This document shows, piece by piece, positions 10,370 through 22,130 of a stretch of DNA of 64,000 bases. Every line of letters starts with the position of its first letter. The stretch's first letter is position 1. The position numbers and the translations under genes are program-made. The DNA is from Desarmillaria ectypa (taxonomy: Eukaryota > Basidiomycota > Agaricomycetes > Agaricales > Physalacriaceae), in NCBI GenBank assembly GCA_030407005.1, contig JAUDYN010000006.1, positions 434,001 through 498,000 on the forward strand, read 5' to 3'. Below the pieces are notes generated by a model, which did not search any database, had not been told where the DNA came from, and was given only the letters and a program-made list of their open reading frames with translations.

Positions 10370-13300
10370 CCATCCCAGTACCTTCCTCAAGTGGAGGGGC
10401 AAGCCCACCAGTTCCACCAGGGTTGGTGGAGGACCAGGACAGTGCCTCTAACCAAGACCAGGACTGATGCCCCAGACAAACCAGTCCAGGGAGTGGAAAA
10501 CCTGATGAGGCTGAGTATCAAACTGGACCAGTAAGTCACAGGATCAAAGCTGAAAGGGAGGAAGTCACTAGCACCCAGGTGATAAAAAGGGGGCAGATTT
10601 ACCCAAACCAGAATGGTGCAGGATGTGAACATGCAAAGGTCGCCTTAGGCACTAGCTGAGAGTCAATGACCAAGGAAATTCAAACTCTGTTGAGAGTGGT
10701 GCCGGCTAAAGAACATAGGGGTACTGACCAGGAATATGAAAGCAAGCTGGCTGACAAATTCCCATCAGCAGCTGTACCCTGACAGGGACAGGAACCCACT
10801 AGTGCCCAGGTGGTAAAAAGTGGGCATTCTAGTAGAACCACTATCATTGAAGTACCTGACGAAGAGGACGACACAGCTTTTAAGATCTGGCAAGCTAGCC
10901 AGTCCAAAGCTAGTACCCCGATATCCAGAACACTGGAAAACCAGACTAGCGACCTTCCAAATGTATGGGGAAGTGTCAAACCCAATGCCCATCCTAACAA
11001 GAGGGTACCAGTCACTTCCAAATGCATGGGGAAGCAAGACAAGTCTTCTGAACATAAGGGGAAGCAGAACAATTTCCAGTGGCTCAGACCATTCAGGATT
11101 GATTGGACCTTGCACACAGTTCACAACTCCAAGGATCTGGCAGTCACCAGAGCAGTTCTCTCCATTTGGGTTCATCCCAAATGACTTGGAGAAATCAATG
11201 ATGAGCTCATTCAGAGCTTATGAATGGGAGGGAGTATAGCCTGAGAACAGCTCTATGAACTACATGAGCCAATCTGCTATATCTGGGGTACCAAAAGCTC
11301 AGGACGAGATTTCTTGGTGGATATCCAGATTTCCCCATGTACTGGGAAACAGATGTTGACAACCCAAGCATTGTTGGATAGTGGTTGCACAGGCAGCTCT
11401 ATCAATTAAACTTATGTCCAACAACATCAGCTGGACACCAGGAAGGCTGCAGCCTCTATACCGGTCTATAATGCCGATGGAATGCGCAATAAGGCAGAGG
11501 ACATTACCAAATTTGTGGAACTCTGAATGACCATCAGAGACCACAGTGAATGAATTGACCTCATGGTCACTGACTTGGGCTCCAAAACCATGTATTTGGG
11601 CCATGATTGGCTTAAATGCCACAACCTTTTCGTCAACTGGAAAGTGGGAACTTTGACATTCAGACGATGTCACTGTGTCCAGAACTATTTCACTCTGCCA
11701 TATGCAGAAGAAGAAAACCGATGGGATGAAGAGCTAGAAGAAGGAGAAAGTATTCTTGCCATCAATATGCAAGAAGAAATTATCCTTCATGCCATCCATC
11801 ATGCGAACAAGTTGGCTGCAGCCACCAATGCTGAAAAACCCAAGCAGATATTTGAGGAGCTCATACCCCCTCAGTATCAAAGCTTTAGAGACCTGTTCTC
11901 AAAAGAAAGCTTTGATGAACTATCAGAAAAAAGACCTTGGGACCATGCCATTGAGTTGGTCCCCAATGCAAAATCAACTCTAGACTGTAAAGTCTACCCA
12001 CTCAATTGAAATGAGCAAGAACAACTGGACAAGTTTTTGGATGAGAACTTAGACTCAGGATGAATTCATCCCTCAAAATCACCATTCACCTCCTCTTTCT
12101 TCTTTGTTAAGAAAAAGGATGATTCACTATGACCCATTCAGGACTACTGAAAACTGAATGAAATGATGATCAAGAATCATTATCCTCTTCCCTTGATCTC
12201 TGAGCTCATTGACAAACTGCACAGAGCCAAATACTTCTCCAAGTTAGACATTTAATGGAGATACAATAATGTTTGCATCAGAGATGGAGATGAAGAAAAG
12301 GCCATATTCTGAACCAACCAGGGACTCTTTGAGCCAATGGTTATGTTCTTTGGGCTTACAAATTCACCAGCCACATTCTAGTGGATGATGAATGATATCT
12401 TCAAGGATTTGATCACTGGAGGGAAAGTCACAATTTACCTTGATGACATTCTCATATTCACGAAATCCCTATCTGAACACTGAGACATAGTTTGGAAGAT
12501 GCTCCAATGTCTTCAAGAAAACAAGCTGTTCCTCAAAGCCAAGAAATGTGAGTTTGAAGTGCTCAAAACTGAGTATTTGGGGGTGATCATCAGCAAAGAC
12601 ACTATTTGCATGGACCCAATCAAGATTGCAGGCATAGCGGAATGGCCCACTCCAACAAAGAAGAAGGAACTATAGTCCTTCTTAGGATTTACGAACTTCT
12701 ATCACAAGTTCATCCAGGACTACTCCAAGATTGTGCATCCCCTCACCCAGTTAACTGGAAAGATAGACTGGACATGGGGATCAGAACAAGAACAAGCATT
12801 TAGACAACTCAAGAAGTTGATGACAACAAATGTAGTTTTGACAATTCCCTCAGATGACAGAAAGTTCTGAGTAGAAGCAGATGCTAGTGATGGAGCCATT
12901 GGCACCATACTAAGCCAAGAAAAGGAGGGCAAATGGAGATCCATCATCTTCATGTCAAAAGTGCTCACAGTCACTGAGCATAATTACGAAATCTATGACA
13001 AGAAACTACTAGCAATCATGCTAGCACTTGAAGAATGGTGTCATTACCTTATGGGTGCTAAGGAGACCATTGAGATCTGGACAGATTATCAAAATCTTCA
13101 ATACTTCCAGAAACCTCAGAAGTTGAATCATTGACAAGCTCAGTGGGTCACCAAATTAGCAGAATATCACTTTGTCCTCCAACACAAAGCTAGAACTGCA
13201 AATCAGAAGGCAGACCTTCTCAGCAGACAAGATGATCATGACCAGGGAAAAGAAGACAATCAAGACATTGTCATTCTAGCCCCTGAACATTTCCGGGCAT

Positions 13301-15007
13301 TGATACTACCCACAACCAAGGAATGACTCACGTGTATAAGAGACACAACAAAACAGAAAAACCAATGGGACCATGGGATTGAGAAATCCCTTAACCACAA
13401 ATGAGGGATCACTCAGGAGAATGAGCTCCTGTGGTATGATGGATGAGTCTACATTCCAAATGACTCTATTTTACATGGAGAAATCATCTCACAATTCCAT
13501 GATCACATCACCACTGGACACCCAGGAATTGCCAAGACCAAAGAACTCATTCTTCATGAGTATTGGTGGCCAAAGATGAAGAAGGACATTGAGTCTTACA
13601 TTAAAGGATGTGAGACTTGCCAATGAATGAAGAGTGACATGCAGGCCAAGGCTGCACCTCTTCATTCAAACACAGTCCCAGATACATCATGGACTCACAT
13701 CTCAGTTGACATGGTCACTGGACTCCCAGAATCAGAAGGATTTGATGCTCTACTCATCATCATAGACTGCTTCTCCAAAAATATTCTCCTAATTCCATGC
13801 AATGAGGAGTTATCAGCTGAAGAATGGGCATTGATGCTTCACAACCATGTTTATGCAAAACATGGAATGCCACAGGTGGTCATATCAGATCGAGGACCAC
13901 AATTTGTTTCAGCATTCATGAAGGAACTCTATTGAATGCTAAACATCATACAGAATGCCTCAATGGCATACCACCCTCAAACTGATGGACAAACTGAGAG
14001 GGTAAATCAAGAAGTTGAAAAGTATCTCTGGATCTTTGTCAACCACTGTCAAACAGACTGGGTAGCATAGTTACCTCTTGCCAAATTTGCCCACAACAAT
14101 CAAGTCCATTCAGCTATGGGCAAAAGTCCCTTTATGGTCCTATATGGATGAAACCCCCAACTTATTCCTGAGTCTATTCAGAAAACCAGCTTTGCAAACC
14201 CTGCAGCTGTCAAGTTTACCAAAACAATGGCCAAAGTTCACAAGAAAGTCCATGATGCCTTGGGAAAGGCAGTGGTGCAATACGACAAATGAAAGCAGAC
14301 TCCATGAGAGTATCAAATTGGAGATAAGGTATAGCTAGATACTGCCAACCTTCATCTTCCCCAACCAAAGAAAAAGCTCGATGACAAACAAACAGGACTG
14401 TTTGAAATCATCAAAAAGTCAGGGGCAGCAGCATACAAGCTGAAACTGCTGTCCCACTGGAAGATTCATCCCCAATTCAATGAAAAGCTGCTAACCCCAT
14501 ATGTTGCATCTTTATTCTCAAATCAAGAACAACCACTGCCTCCTCCTCTAGACCTTGTCAACAGTCAGGAAGAATATGAGATCGAAGAAGTCTTGGACTC
14601 GCACACCAGAAAGGTACAATCCAAGAGAGGACAACCATCTAGGGAAGTCATAGACTACCTAGTTAAATGGAAAGGATGGACCCATGAACACAATTCATGG
14701 GTTCAAGAGAATGAGATGACAAACGCCTTGGAAGCAATCCAAGAGTATCAGGCCAGCATAAACCACACTGTATATACTCCAAAAATCGCAACCAAGAACA
14801 AGATAGTAGTCAAGATACTGGACCACAAATATTCAGAACATGGTGATATAGCATACCTCGCCAAAAGAAAGGATGGATACATGAAATGGATCGTCAACCC
14901 AGACGAGAATGTATGGAAAAACCTGATTGATCAGTACTGGATCAGTCAAATCGCAACACAGTTTGGCACCTCTATGGAAGAGCCTTAGCAGTCAGGATGA
15001 CTGCTTT

Positions 15008-15020
15008 AACAAGGGGGTAA
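15008..15020 (+). promoter_or_regulatory. E1 polypurine tract
   Basis: AACAAGGGGGTAA directly precedes the 3' LTR (TGTTATG at 15021), a form common in chromoviruses. It would prime plus-strand cDNA synthesis. Confidence 0.75.
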
Positions 15021-15444
15021 TGTTATGATTTTTCCATTATCTTATCTTATCTGAGTCAGACCTATGACTCATCCATCTAATCTATCCAAGAAACTGACTT
15101 GTATCCAGCTATTCACCAGCTACAACCCTCATTCTCACTGTCTGTCACCCCAGACACTTTCTATTGGTTCTAAGATCCTCCCAGATCATCTTACTTCAAC
15201 ACTGTTTGTGCATGGACCTTAGTGTTTCATCTATATATAATGCCATAGAAATACTATATAAGTAGAGTAAACTACACAGTTGTACTCTATCTCTTGTTTA
15301 AATTACAATCCTATACTTCTTGTCTACACAACACAGAAGATCTAAAGCTTCTATTGCTCCAATTGGGTGACTGTTCAAACACGTAACAGCCCAGGAGTGA
15401 TCAGCTGATGATCCCAAGTCATATGTTCAAGTCGATACCTAACA
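15021..15444 (+). repeat. E1 3' LTR (424 bp)
   Basis: Same length and termini as 5470-5893. The 26 differences from the 5' copy are all transitions. Sixteen of them form eight CA-versus-TG pairs, each best explained by an ancestral CG that decayed on opposite strands. It is followed by ATAGG (15445-15449). Confidence 0.93.
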
Positions 15445-15989
15445 ATAGGTAGGTGGCAAAAGGCCTCACTTATGTCTGACTTCCAGAGAACAAGCCGCAC
15501 ATTACTATGAACATGACAAAAGTATAGGAGTGAGAGCAGGAATTGGTGTAGGATGTCCATATGAGGTCTGCAAGTACTGTCCTTGTCTATCATGCTATTC
15601 TGACTGAAGGTCCCACAGCTCTGGTGCAAGATAAGTCTAAGGTCATCTGAATGTGGCTTTGGTACTGCGATTATGGGTGTGCTATACATTCCTGGTAAAA
15701 GATCAGGACCAAAGGTAGAGGAGAATCTCTCTTTTTTGACTTCCAAGTCTTGCTGACTAGTCAAGAAGTTTTGTTCTCTTACTGATAGAGAAGGTGTCCA
15801 GGAGTTGTTCCAAGTGGCTGGGTACCCAGAGTCATACTGGGTGTTTGCCTATAGCCAGAACCCTTCACACAATGCAGTCATGACTGAGTCAACAAATAGA
15901 GTGTTTGGATGGGATATCAAGAGAGATGCAAGGTGATCAACATCAATTGATGTAGTTACATTGAACAGGTGAGGGTTCACTTTAATCGT
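15445..15989 (-). pseudogene. Element H RT, N-terminal part, between E1 and E2
   Basis: The minus strand reads from TIKVNPHLFNVTTSIDVDHL (next to E2) through SHPNTLFVDSVM, GYPATWNNSW (one TAG in place of Gln or Trp nearby, about 15851) to PGMYSTPIIAVPKP and LWKSDISEAFCHLPI, where E1 begins. Removing E1 with one ATAGG joins HLP to MHLLW and the YIDD part at 5464. Removing E2 with one TCGT joins LTALH to TIKVN. Both joins keep the frame, which proves that these are parts of one pre-existing gene. The SDISEAFCHLPM segment is the usual DxSxAY/F RT catalytic motif. Confidence 0.88.
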
Positions 15990-17448
15990 TGATGTGCTTG
16001 GTAACAGCGAGTGACAAAAGAATTAGGGAATGGCAATGAACACCAATCACACTAAACCTCTTACTACTCTACACTTAATCACCAATATTGAATTCGGGCG
16101 GTTTCGAGTATGATGGAAGCACTCTGCAGACTTCAATAATCAAGTACAATTGTCTTAAAGACGTTTTATTCGTTACTAGTGAGTTTATACAAAGTACTAC
16201 TCGTACTAGTGGGGTGGGTAAGACACAATTGGATAAGAGTGACTTGGTTTGAGCTACTGCGCTCGTTCTGACTGAAACGGCTTCAGGCTGGTGGCGCTCT
16301 TGGCCCTATACTGCTTCCTACAAGTGATAAACACTTGACCAGTCGCACTCTTGGCTGACTAGTGGCGCTCTTGGCCTTAGAATAAACTGATGGCACTCTT
16401 GGCCCTATACTGCTTCCTACAAGTGATAAACACTTGACTAGCCGCACTCTTGGCTAACTAGTGGCACTCTTGGCCTAAGAATAAACTATAACTCCGAGAA
16501 CTTTGCTTGAACTAACTTCAAAACACTCCGGACCTTTGCAGGACACAACAGTGACTCTAATGGACTTCAATTCAATGCAATTCTATAGGTGACTTAGCAA
16601 CTATTAATCACTTCATCAAGGTTAAGCACAAAAGCCTTTAATTGGGGACACCAGTTACTACCAGTGAGGGCTCAACTGCAGGGATGGCTTGCCTGGTCTG
16701 CATGAGCATCTATCCCACTACTTATATACTACTGAGGCAGAACTATAAATATCATCTGGGTATAGGGTATATTGGTAAGGATTTCTTGGCTAGTCATGAA
16801 TAATAGTGAATAATCACACAATAGTCGGTCTAGTCTGTTTTCTTTTCAAATATTCGGTCTAGAGACTCCACAGTTGGTCTTTCTGCACCCTTGGCACAAC
16901 TACATGCCCTAGTAATGCGGTTATATGAATATCCAGATATTGGTACCTGTAACAGCTATCCGATCATGATCAAAGGTGCAGTCCAGCTCCATTAGCATCA
17001 ATCATAAGAGATCTATATTGAAATAGTCAGATCTGGGCTAAAGGTTAATCCATTCCTAATTTATTTCTAAGTCCTGTTTCAAGATTGCCATGTGACTAGT
17101 TATCCTGACTTAGGTGTTTATGCCCAGTCTGGGCTGCTAGTGACAGAACTTCATGAGATCTGTGTACTCTGCTCCTGGTTTTTGTGTGCTAGTAGCATCC
17201 TTCATTTGCTAGTGGCTGTATCTCACTTAGTCCTGCTAGCATTCAAGTTACTAGTGTTGCTGGCTGGTAGATTTAACCCACTAATGGTGTTGCATCTAAG
17301 TCCTGGCTCTACCAGTTGCTTACTGCTTTTAACTATCAGCTCGAAGCCTCAGCTATAGTCCTTTATGTATCACTAGTATAGGATAGATGTGCAATAGTAT
17401 TGTTACAAAATCGCAAAATCTAGGTGTGAATGCGTAGACAGCATATCA
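15990..17448 (-). repeat. E2 3' LTR (1459 bp)
   Basis: On the minus strand the TATA-like motif TATATAAGTAG lies near 16719-16730. A 99-bp tandem duplication (units starting near 16294 and 16393) carries six copies of a motif close to GCRCTCTTGGC between about 16293 and 16475. An 88-codon open frame at 17092-17358 recurs in other LTR copies and is not considered a gene. Confidence 0.92.
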
Positions 17449-17461
17449 TCTCCCCCGCACT
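17449..17461 (-). promoter_or_regulatory. E2 polypurine tract
   Basis: On the minus strand GTGCGGGGGAGA immediately precedes the 3' LTR start TGATATGC. It is a G-rich purine run in the position of a plus-strand primer. Confidence 0.65.
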
Positions 17462-17835
17462 GAAATAGTGACTGTCCCCAGTCACCTAAGTCCCTTTTGT
17501 ACTTAGCAGTGCGTCCCACTAGTGGACCCTTACTACTTCCTTTTGAGGTCACAGTTCTCGATCACATTCTCATCACCAAGTCCAGCTGACACTTAGCCAT
17601 CAGAGATCATCAAATTCACTTGATGATTTTCAGGTTCACATGCAACAGTGCCGATCTTCTTTGATAGGACTCTATTCTTCTCATTCTATTCTCAATACTG
17701 GTTGGTATTCTGCTAATACAATCATAGTTTTAGACTCGCCACTGGTCGTGCTGACCATTACTAGTCACTGCCTATACAGTTTTTCCATTACTAGTCTGTT
17801 ATTACTGCGAATATCAACTGCCTAGATAGTCTTAT

Positions 17836-20571
17836 CTAGCTTACGCTGTCATTACCCAGCAATATCAATTGTGTTTGACTGTTGTTGACTGCAGTTTTCG
17901 AGCTTCTAAGTCGACTAGTGATGGGGACTTCGTCCTCTTCACTACTATCGCTATCATTGTCACCAGGCTGAGGGTATCCCTCTGCTTCTGAACCTGAATC
18001 TTCACTATCAGATCCTCTAGTGTCGCTCTGTTGCAGTCTAATCTGGTCTACACTATACAGTTTCTTGCCTAATGGCCGATAGTGGTATTCAGTTGGGACA
18101 GATTCATCACTATCCACCAACTCTTTAAGAGTTTGAGGACTTACATCAATTAAATCATGAATTTTCTTTGGTAAGCTGATACTATGCCTCACATGGTATG
18201 GGATTACTCTAAACTGAGCGACTGCGCCACCGACCAGTGATCCATTCAATTCTGCTAAGACATAGGAACCACCTTTGGTCCTTCTTATGACGACTAGTGG
18301 CCCCAAGTACCTTGGCTCCATCTTGCTATCCAGACTATCTTCAACGCGTGTGTTTCGCATAAGCACTAGTCGACCTGGTTTGAAGTCATAGTCCACAATA
18401 GTGGCCTTGTGCTCATGTTCATAGTGTAGTACTGTATCAAGCTTATTCTTACTGACTCTCTGTCTCATGGCCATTACATGTTGAGCATGCTTGGCTAGCA
18501 CTTTCGCACGGAGACCAATTAGGTCTGCAGTGCTCAAAATTCCACTTGGGGGTTTTACTAGCCAGGTAGCTTCAACTATGTCAAGCGGTACTATTGGATG
18601 TGCACCTAGTGCCATAAAATATGGTGAGCAACCCATCCCACGTTTAATAGTGATGCAGTCAGCCCACAATACATGCGGTAGGAAGTAAAACCACTTCCTT
18701 GCATTGCCACTAGTTGCCTTAAAGAGTGATTGACGAATATCCCAATGGCCTCTTTCTATCTTTCCATTCGCTTGCGAATTGTAAGGAGAGATCTTTATTC
18801 CAGTAATGCTGTACTTGTCTGCTAGCCATTGTATAACAGCAACCCATGGTCCGCCATTATCAGTTACTATTTCATACGGACAGCCCCACCTGCATATCAC
18901 ATCCTCAAAGAACCAAATCGCAATAGCTTTAGCATTCTCATGTTGTAAAGCCCTTGCCTCTGGCCATGATGATAGTGAGTCGCGTGCATGAACTATATAT
19001 TTGCACTTATTCGATGCTGGAGACATAACCATTGTGTCACAGTGTACTTTTTGGAATAGTGACAGTGTCTCAGTGACAGAAGGTGGGATATGGAGCATAG
19101 TCTTCTGTCTGACTTGGCATAAATGACAAGATTTGACATACCAACTGACATCTCGTTCCAACTCTGGCCACCAAAACCGCTGCTCCAATAGTGACTTAGT
19201 TGCATAAAAACCTCGATGTCCTAAAAAGTCATGTGCTGATCTCATCATATACATTCGATGGCTTTTATCGACCACTAGTCGATGGTTCCCTTCAATACTA
19301 TGCCTGTACAGTCGTCCCCCTTTGTCTAGGAAGAAGTTACGACAGTACTGCTTAAAATTCAAGTACTGCTTGTCATTAAGTCCCTCTGGATGGTACCTGA
19401 GGTTTCTCAACCAGGTTCTGACATGCGGTAAGCGTTCATCTTGTGCCAGTCCACTATTAGTCCGTTGCCTCTCTGGATAGTCCTCCCTTTTGTTAGGGTC
19501 AAACTTATGTTCGAGACCTGGAATTAGTGGAGTAGCCTTCAAGAACTGGCCTAGAGTTTCATCGGTTTTCACTTGTGCAAAGTACAGATTTCTTAATTCT
19601 AGCTCGTGTGAGCATGCATCATCCAATTCTACAGTAAAATCGTCAATACTAGTGGCTAGCATATACATATAGCCACCTCGACTATCAATTTCATTCTTAA
19701 ATTCTTCAAGTTCCTTTGGCCATGTACTAGTCCCTTCTGCTACTTCGAATTTCAAGGGGCCATGGTCTTCAAGCTCATAGTCCTCCAAGTTAGGGTGGAC
19801 TTCATCTCCAGGTTGGGAGTCACACCTTGATAGTCCATCTGCGGGGAAAGTACTACCTTTCACATGCCAAAGGGTGAAATGAAACATTAATATGTCCTCT
19901 ATCCAATGGTTGATAGTGGCATTTGGTCCCATTCCAGGATTGCTTAGCATACCCTTAATATATTGTGCATCAGTTTCAACTACTAAGTTGCGAATCCCAA
20001 TGAGCCAATACTGACAAGCTTTTAATGCTCGCAATAGTCCATACAGTTCGCGTTTGGGCTGTGAAAACCGTGCTTCTCTTTCATTCATTGTGATCGAACC
20101 AAAGCGAACATAGTAGCGCTTGGTAGGATCTTTTTCATCAACTTGATAGATGTAGAACCCAACAGCCTTGTATGAGGTATCAACGCATAGGCCTACTTCT
20201 GCTTCACTAGTGAGGTCAATTGGTCGAATAGCTGGACTATTCACAACCGCCTTTTTTAGCTTATCCATGGCTAGTTGCTGTTCATCCTCCCATTCAAAGG
20301 GTACATTGAGCCAAGTCAACTTGACTAGTGGCTCTGCTATCTTCGAATAGTCTTTTATAAACTTTCGACAGACTCCACAAGTGCCTAAGAAGGCTTGTAC
20401 ATCAGTGAGATGCTTGCAAGGGCCCCAACGACTGATGACTCCAGCCCTATCAGGTTCAATTTTTCTATCTTCATACATACACAAATGACCAACCACCATC
20501 ATTTCTTCAACACACAAGAACGTTTTAGGTCCAGAAAAAGTTCCTCCACAATATTTCATCTGTTGGACCAC
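17836..20571 (-). pseudogene. E2 pol, C-terminal RT, RNase H and integrase (911 codons open)
   Basis: Starts after a TGA that replaces an expected Arg (NMN-stop-VVQQMKYCGGTFSG). Contains the RT connection with VQAFLGTCGVCRKFIKDYS, an RNase H-like domain with CVDTSYKAVGFYIYQVD and ETDAQYIKGML, an integrase zinc domain (H..H..CHLCQ, about 19100-19250), and the core with Asp in FQKVHCDTMVM (about 19035), Asp in EIVTDNGGPW (about 18850-18880) and Glu in NSQANGKIERGH (about 18760-18800). The C-terminal tail is acidic and Ser-rich (about 17900-18000). This is the longest intact frame in the nest and fits the Ty3 pol order. Confidence 0.9.
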
Positions 20572-20784
20572 TCAATTCATGTTCTGCATATGTTCCCATA
20601 CAAAACGACGAATCCCTGGATTCTCTGGAATAGTCTCAAAATTCCCCTCCCCTGTTTCATAGCGAGTCTTTGGTCCTCGTATGGGTACATCATCAATATA
20701 GGGACGAGTGACATGTGGGATTTCTTCTCTCAGGATATGTGTCACATCTTCATGGAATATTGGGACAGAATTTGTCCAACCCAT
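20572..20784 (-). pseudogene. E2 RT, active-site segment
   Basis: A 70-codon piece between two TGA codons that carries the RT catalytic motif RPYIDDVPI (about 20690-20710) and IPENPGIRRFVWEHMQNM. In the neighbouring frames the protein continues without shift on both sides (PFGSM-stop-LVKLL upstream, NMN-stop-VVQQM downstream), so two CGA-to-TGA type changes explain the breaks. Confidence 0.88.
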
Positions 20785-20799
20785 CAGTAACTTTACTAG

Positions 20800-21945
20800 T
20801 CACATAGAACCAAATGGCGTCTGGAAGGTAGTATAGTCCTGAGACCCAACTGCTATGTCACGCTCGTCATATCCAACATACAAGTCCAAACATCCTCCAC
20901 AGGCTCGTCCAGCAAAGTGCTCTGAGAGTTCATCTGTGGCTGGTGGAATTCCTGAATGTGCAATAGTTACTGTGTTGAGGGGCTCCAAACTATGTACTAG
21001 TCGAAGGCTTTTACCATCTTTCTTAATAACACAGAACCACCTTGATCTATATGAAGAATTAGATGGTTCATATACACCAGCTTCAATCTTGGATTTAATA
21101 ATCCTACAGACTTCTTCATAGATCCCAGGTGGGATGGGAATGTTCTTCAATACCCATGGAGTGTGTGGTACTACAGGAATATCTATTGGCGGGAAGAAAT
21201 CTTCTTGGAAATGCCCCCGTTCAGTATCATCCCAAGCGAATGCCTGCTCTTGGATAGTCATGAAATGGTGCATTAGTTTGTGCTCTTCTGGCCATAGAAA
21301 TCCTTCTGGGTGATTCTCGTCAATCTTAGCTTTTCTTTCTGGGGTATAGCGTGCTGTAGGTACATATTCTGGTGGACTAGTACTCAATAGTGGGATGTTT
21401 TTGAGGGGATCACCCTTAATGTCTCTCACTATTCGGAATTTTTCTGGCAGGTCACCCAGTAGTGGCTTTACCTTCAATGCTACAGGTTTATATTTCTTAC
21501 TAGCGAGCACTGCGACTGGTTTAAAGTCTGGGCTCTTCATGCATGCACCAAGGTGTTCAAAACCAGGGACTAGTGTCGTCTTTTTCTTCTTAGACTTACT
21601 AGTCTTTGACCTCGCATGCAAGTTATCAACTAGTATATTATAAATTGGGATTTCATTATCTTCTCGTAATTGAGAGCCATCGCTAATGTGCTCATACACA
21701 TGATATTGTGCTTTGTAGCCCTCAAGGACTACCTTTCCTTGGAAGTAGGAGTTTAATAGTCCCTTGGCTTGTTCATCTTGGCATAATTTTTCTTCACAAC
21801 TCATCGAAGCCATAAGAAAGTTGTCACATAGTTCTTTTTCTGAGAAACTAGCGCCTTCTTTTGGTTTCATATACGCTTCAATTTCCAAGTTACCATCACT
21901 AGTCTGTACGATTTGCAGGGCTAACTCTCCTTGATCATTCATCAA
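20800..21945 (-). pseudogene. E2 RT, N-terminal part
   Basis: Minus-strand frame with GVYEPSNSSYRSRWFCVIKK (about 21000-21060), RLVHSLEPLNTVTI and CLDLYVGYDERDI (RT Asp motif), ending at TGA after TPFGSM. The start shown is a TTG; there is no natural start here. The upstream protease frame enters through a frame change near 21950 (GFQLN to ELNELMNDQ). Confidence 0.85.
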
Positions 21946-22130
21946 TTCATTGAGTTCAATTGAAAACCCTCTTCAGCTGCTCTAGGTGCCATTTTGGCTA
22001 ATCTAGGAGGAGCCCCTCTCAAGAAGGTTGGAATGGTGCACCTCCTACTAGTGTTCGGATCAGTGATGGTAATAATCTGACCACCATCTGCTTGATTCCT
22101 AATAACACTTTCTGTGAGAACATCAAACGG

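Larger units (their letters stand above)
8618..14988 (+). pseudogene. E1 pol: protease, RT, RNase H, integrase, chromodomain; about 24 nonsense codons
   Basis: Pol starts in frame 2, overlapping the gag end in the -1 frame, and is split by the solo LTR at 9010-10369. Removal of that LTR plus CCAT joins frame 2 to frame 1, which runs to TAG at 14986-14988. Motifs in order: protease ALLDSGCTGSSIN (about 11370-11410); RT with KSPFTSSFFFVKKKDD and YLDDILIF (about 12438-12461); RNase H with VEADASDGAIG (about 12873-12905) and IWTDYQNLQYF (about 13075-13107); integrase HHCC (about 13500-13625), SVDMVTGLP, SDRGPQFVSAFM and [15 protein letters not shown]; chromodomain EVIDYLVKWKGWTHEHNSW (14645-14701). 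I count 24 internal stops from protease to integrase: 18 TGA, 4 TAG, 2 TAA. No indel disturbs the frame. Confidence 0.9.
5470..15444 (+). mobile_element. Element E1: chromodomain Ty3/gypsy retrotransposon, heavily mutated
   Basis: Two 424-bp LTRs (5470-5893, 15021-15444), TGTTA at the start and TAACA at the end, flanked by the 5-bp duplication ATAGG (5465-5469 and 15445-15449). Order on the plus strand: LTR, a possible extra ORF, gag with CCHC knuckle, pol (protease, RT, RNase H, integrase, chromodomain), polypurine tract, LTR. A 1360-bp solo LTR of the E2 family sits in the N-terminal part of pol; without it E1 is about 8.6 kb. The chromodomain places it among chromoviruses. About two dozen nonsense codons disable pol, but there are no frameshifts over more than 3.5 kb. 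Confidence 0.92.

Noticed and set aside
15445..15989. Independent gene fragment between two gypsy elements
   Set aside because: It joins in frame with sequence at 5464 and at 26707 when E1 and E2 are removed, so it is part of element H.
17092..17358. 88-codon ORF repeated at 9100-9366 (minus) as a conserved small gene
   Set aside because: It lies inside the LTRs of the E2 family, so its duplication reflects LTR copies, not gene conservation.
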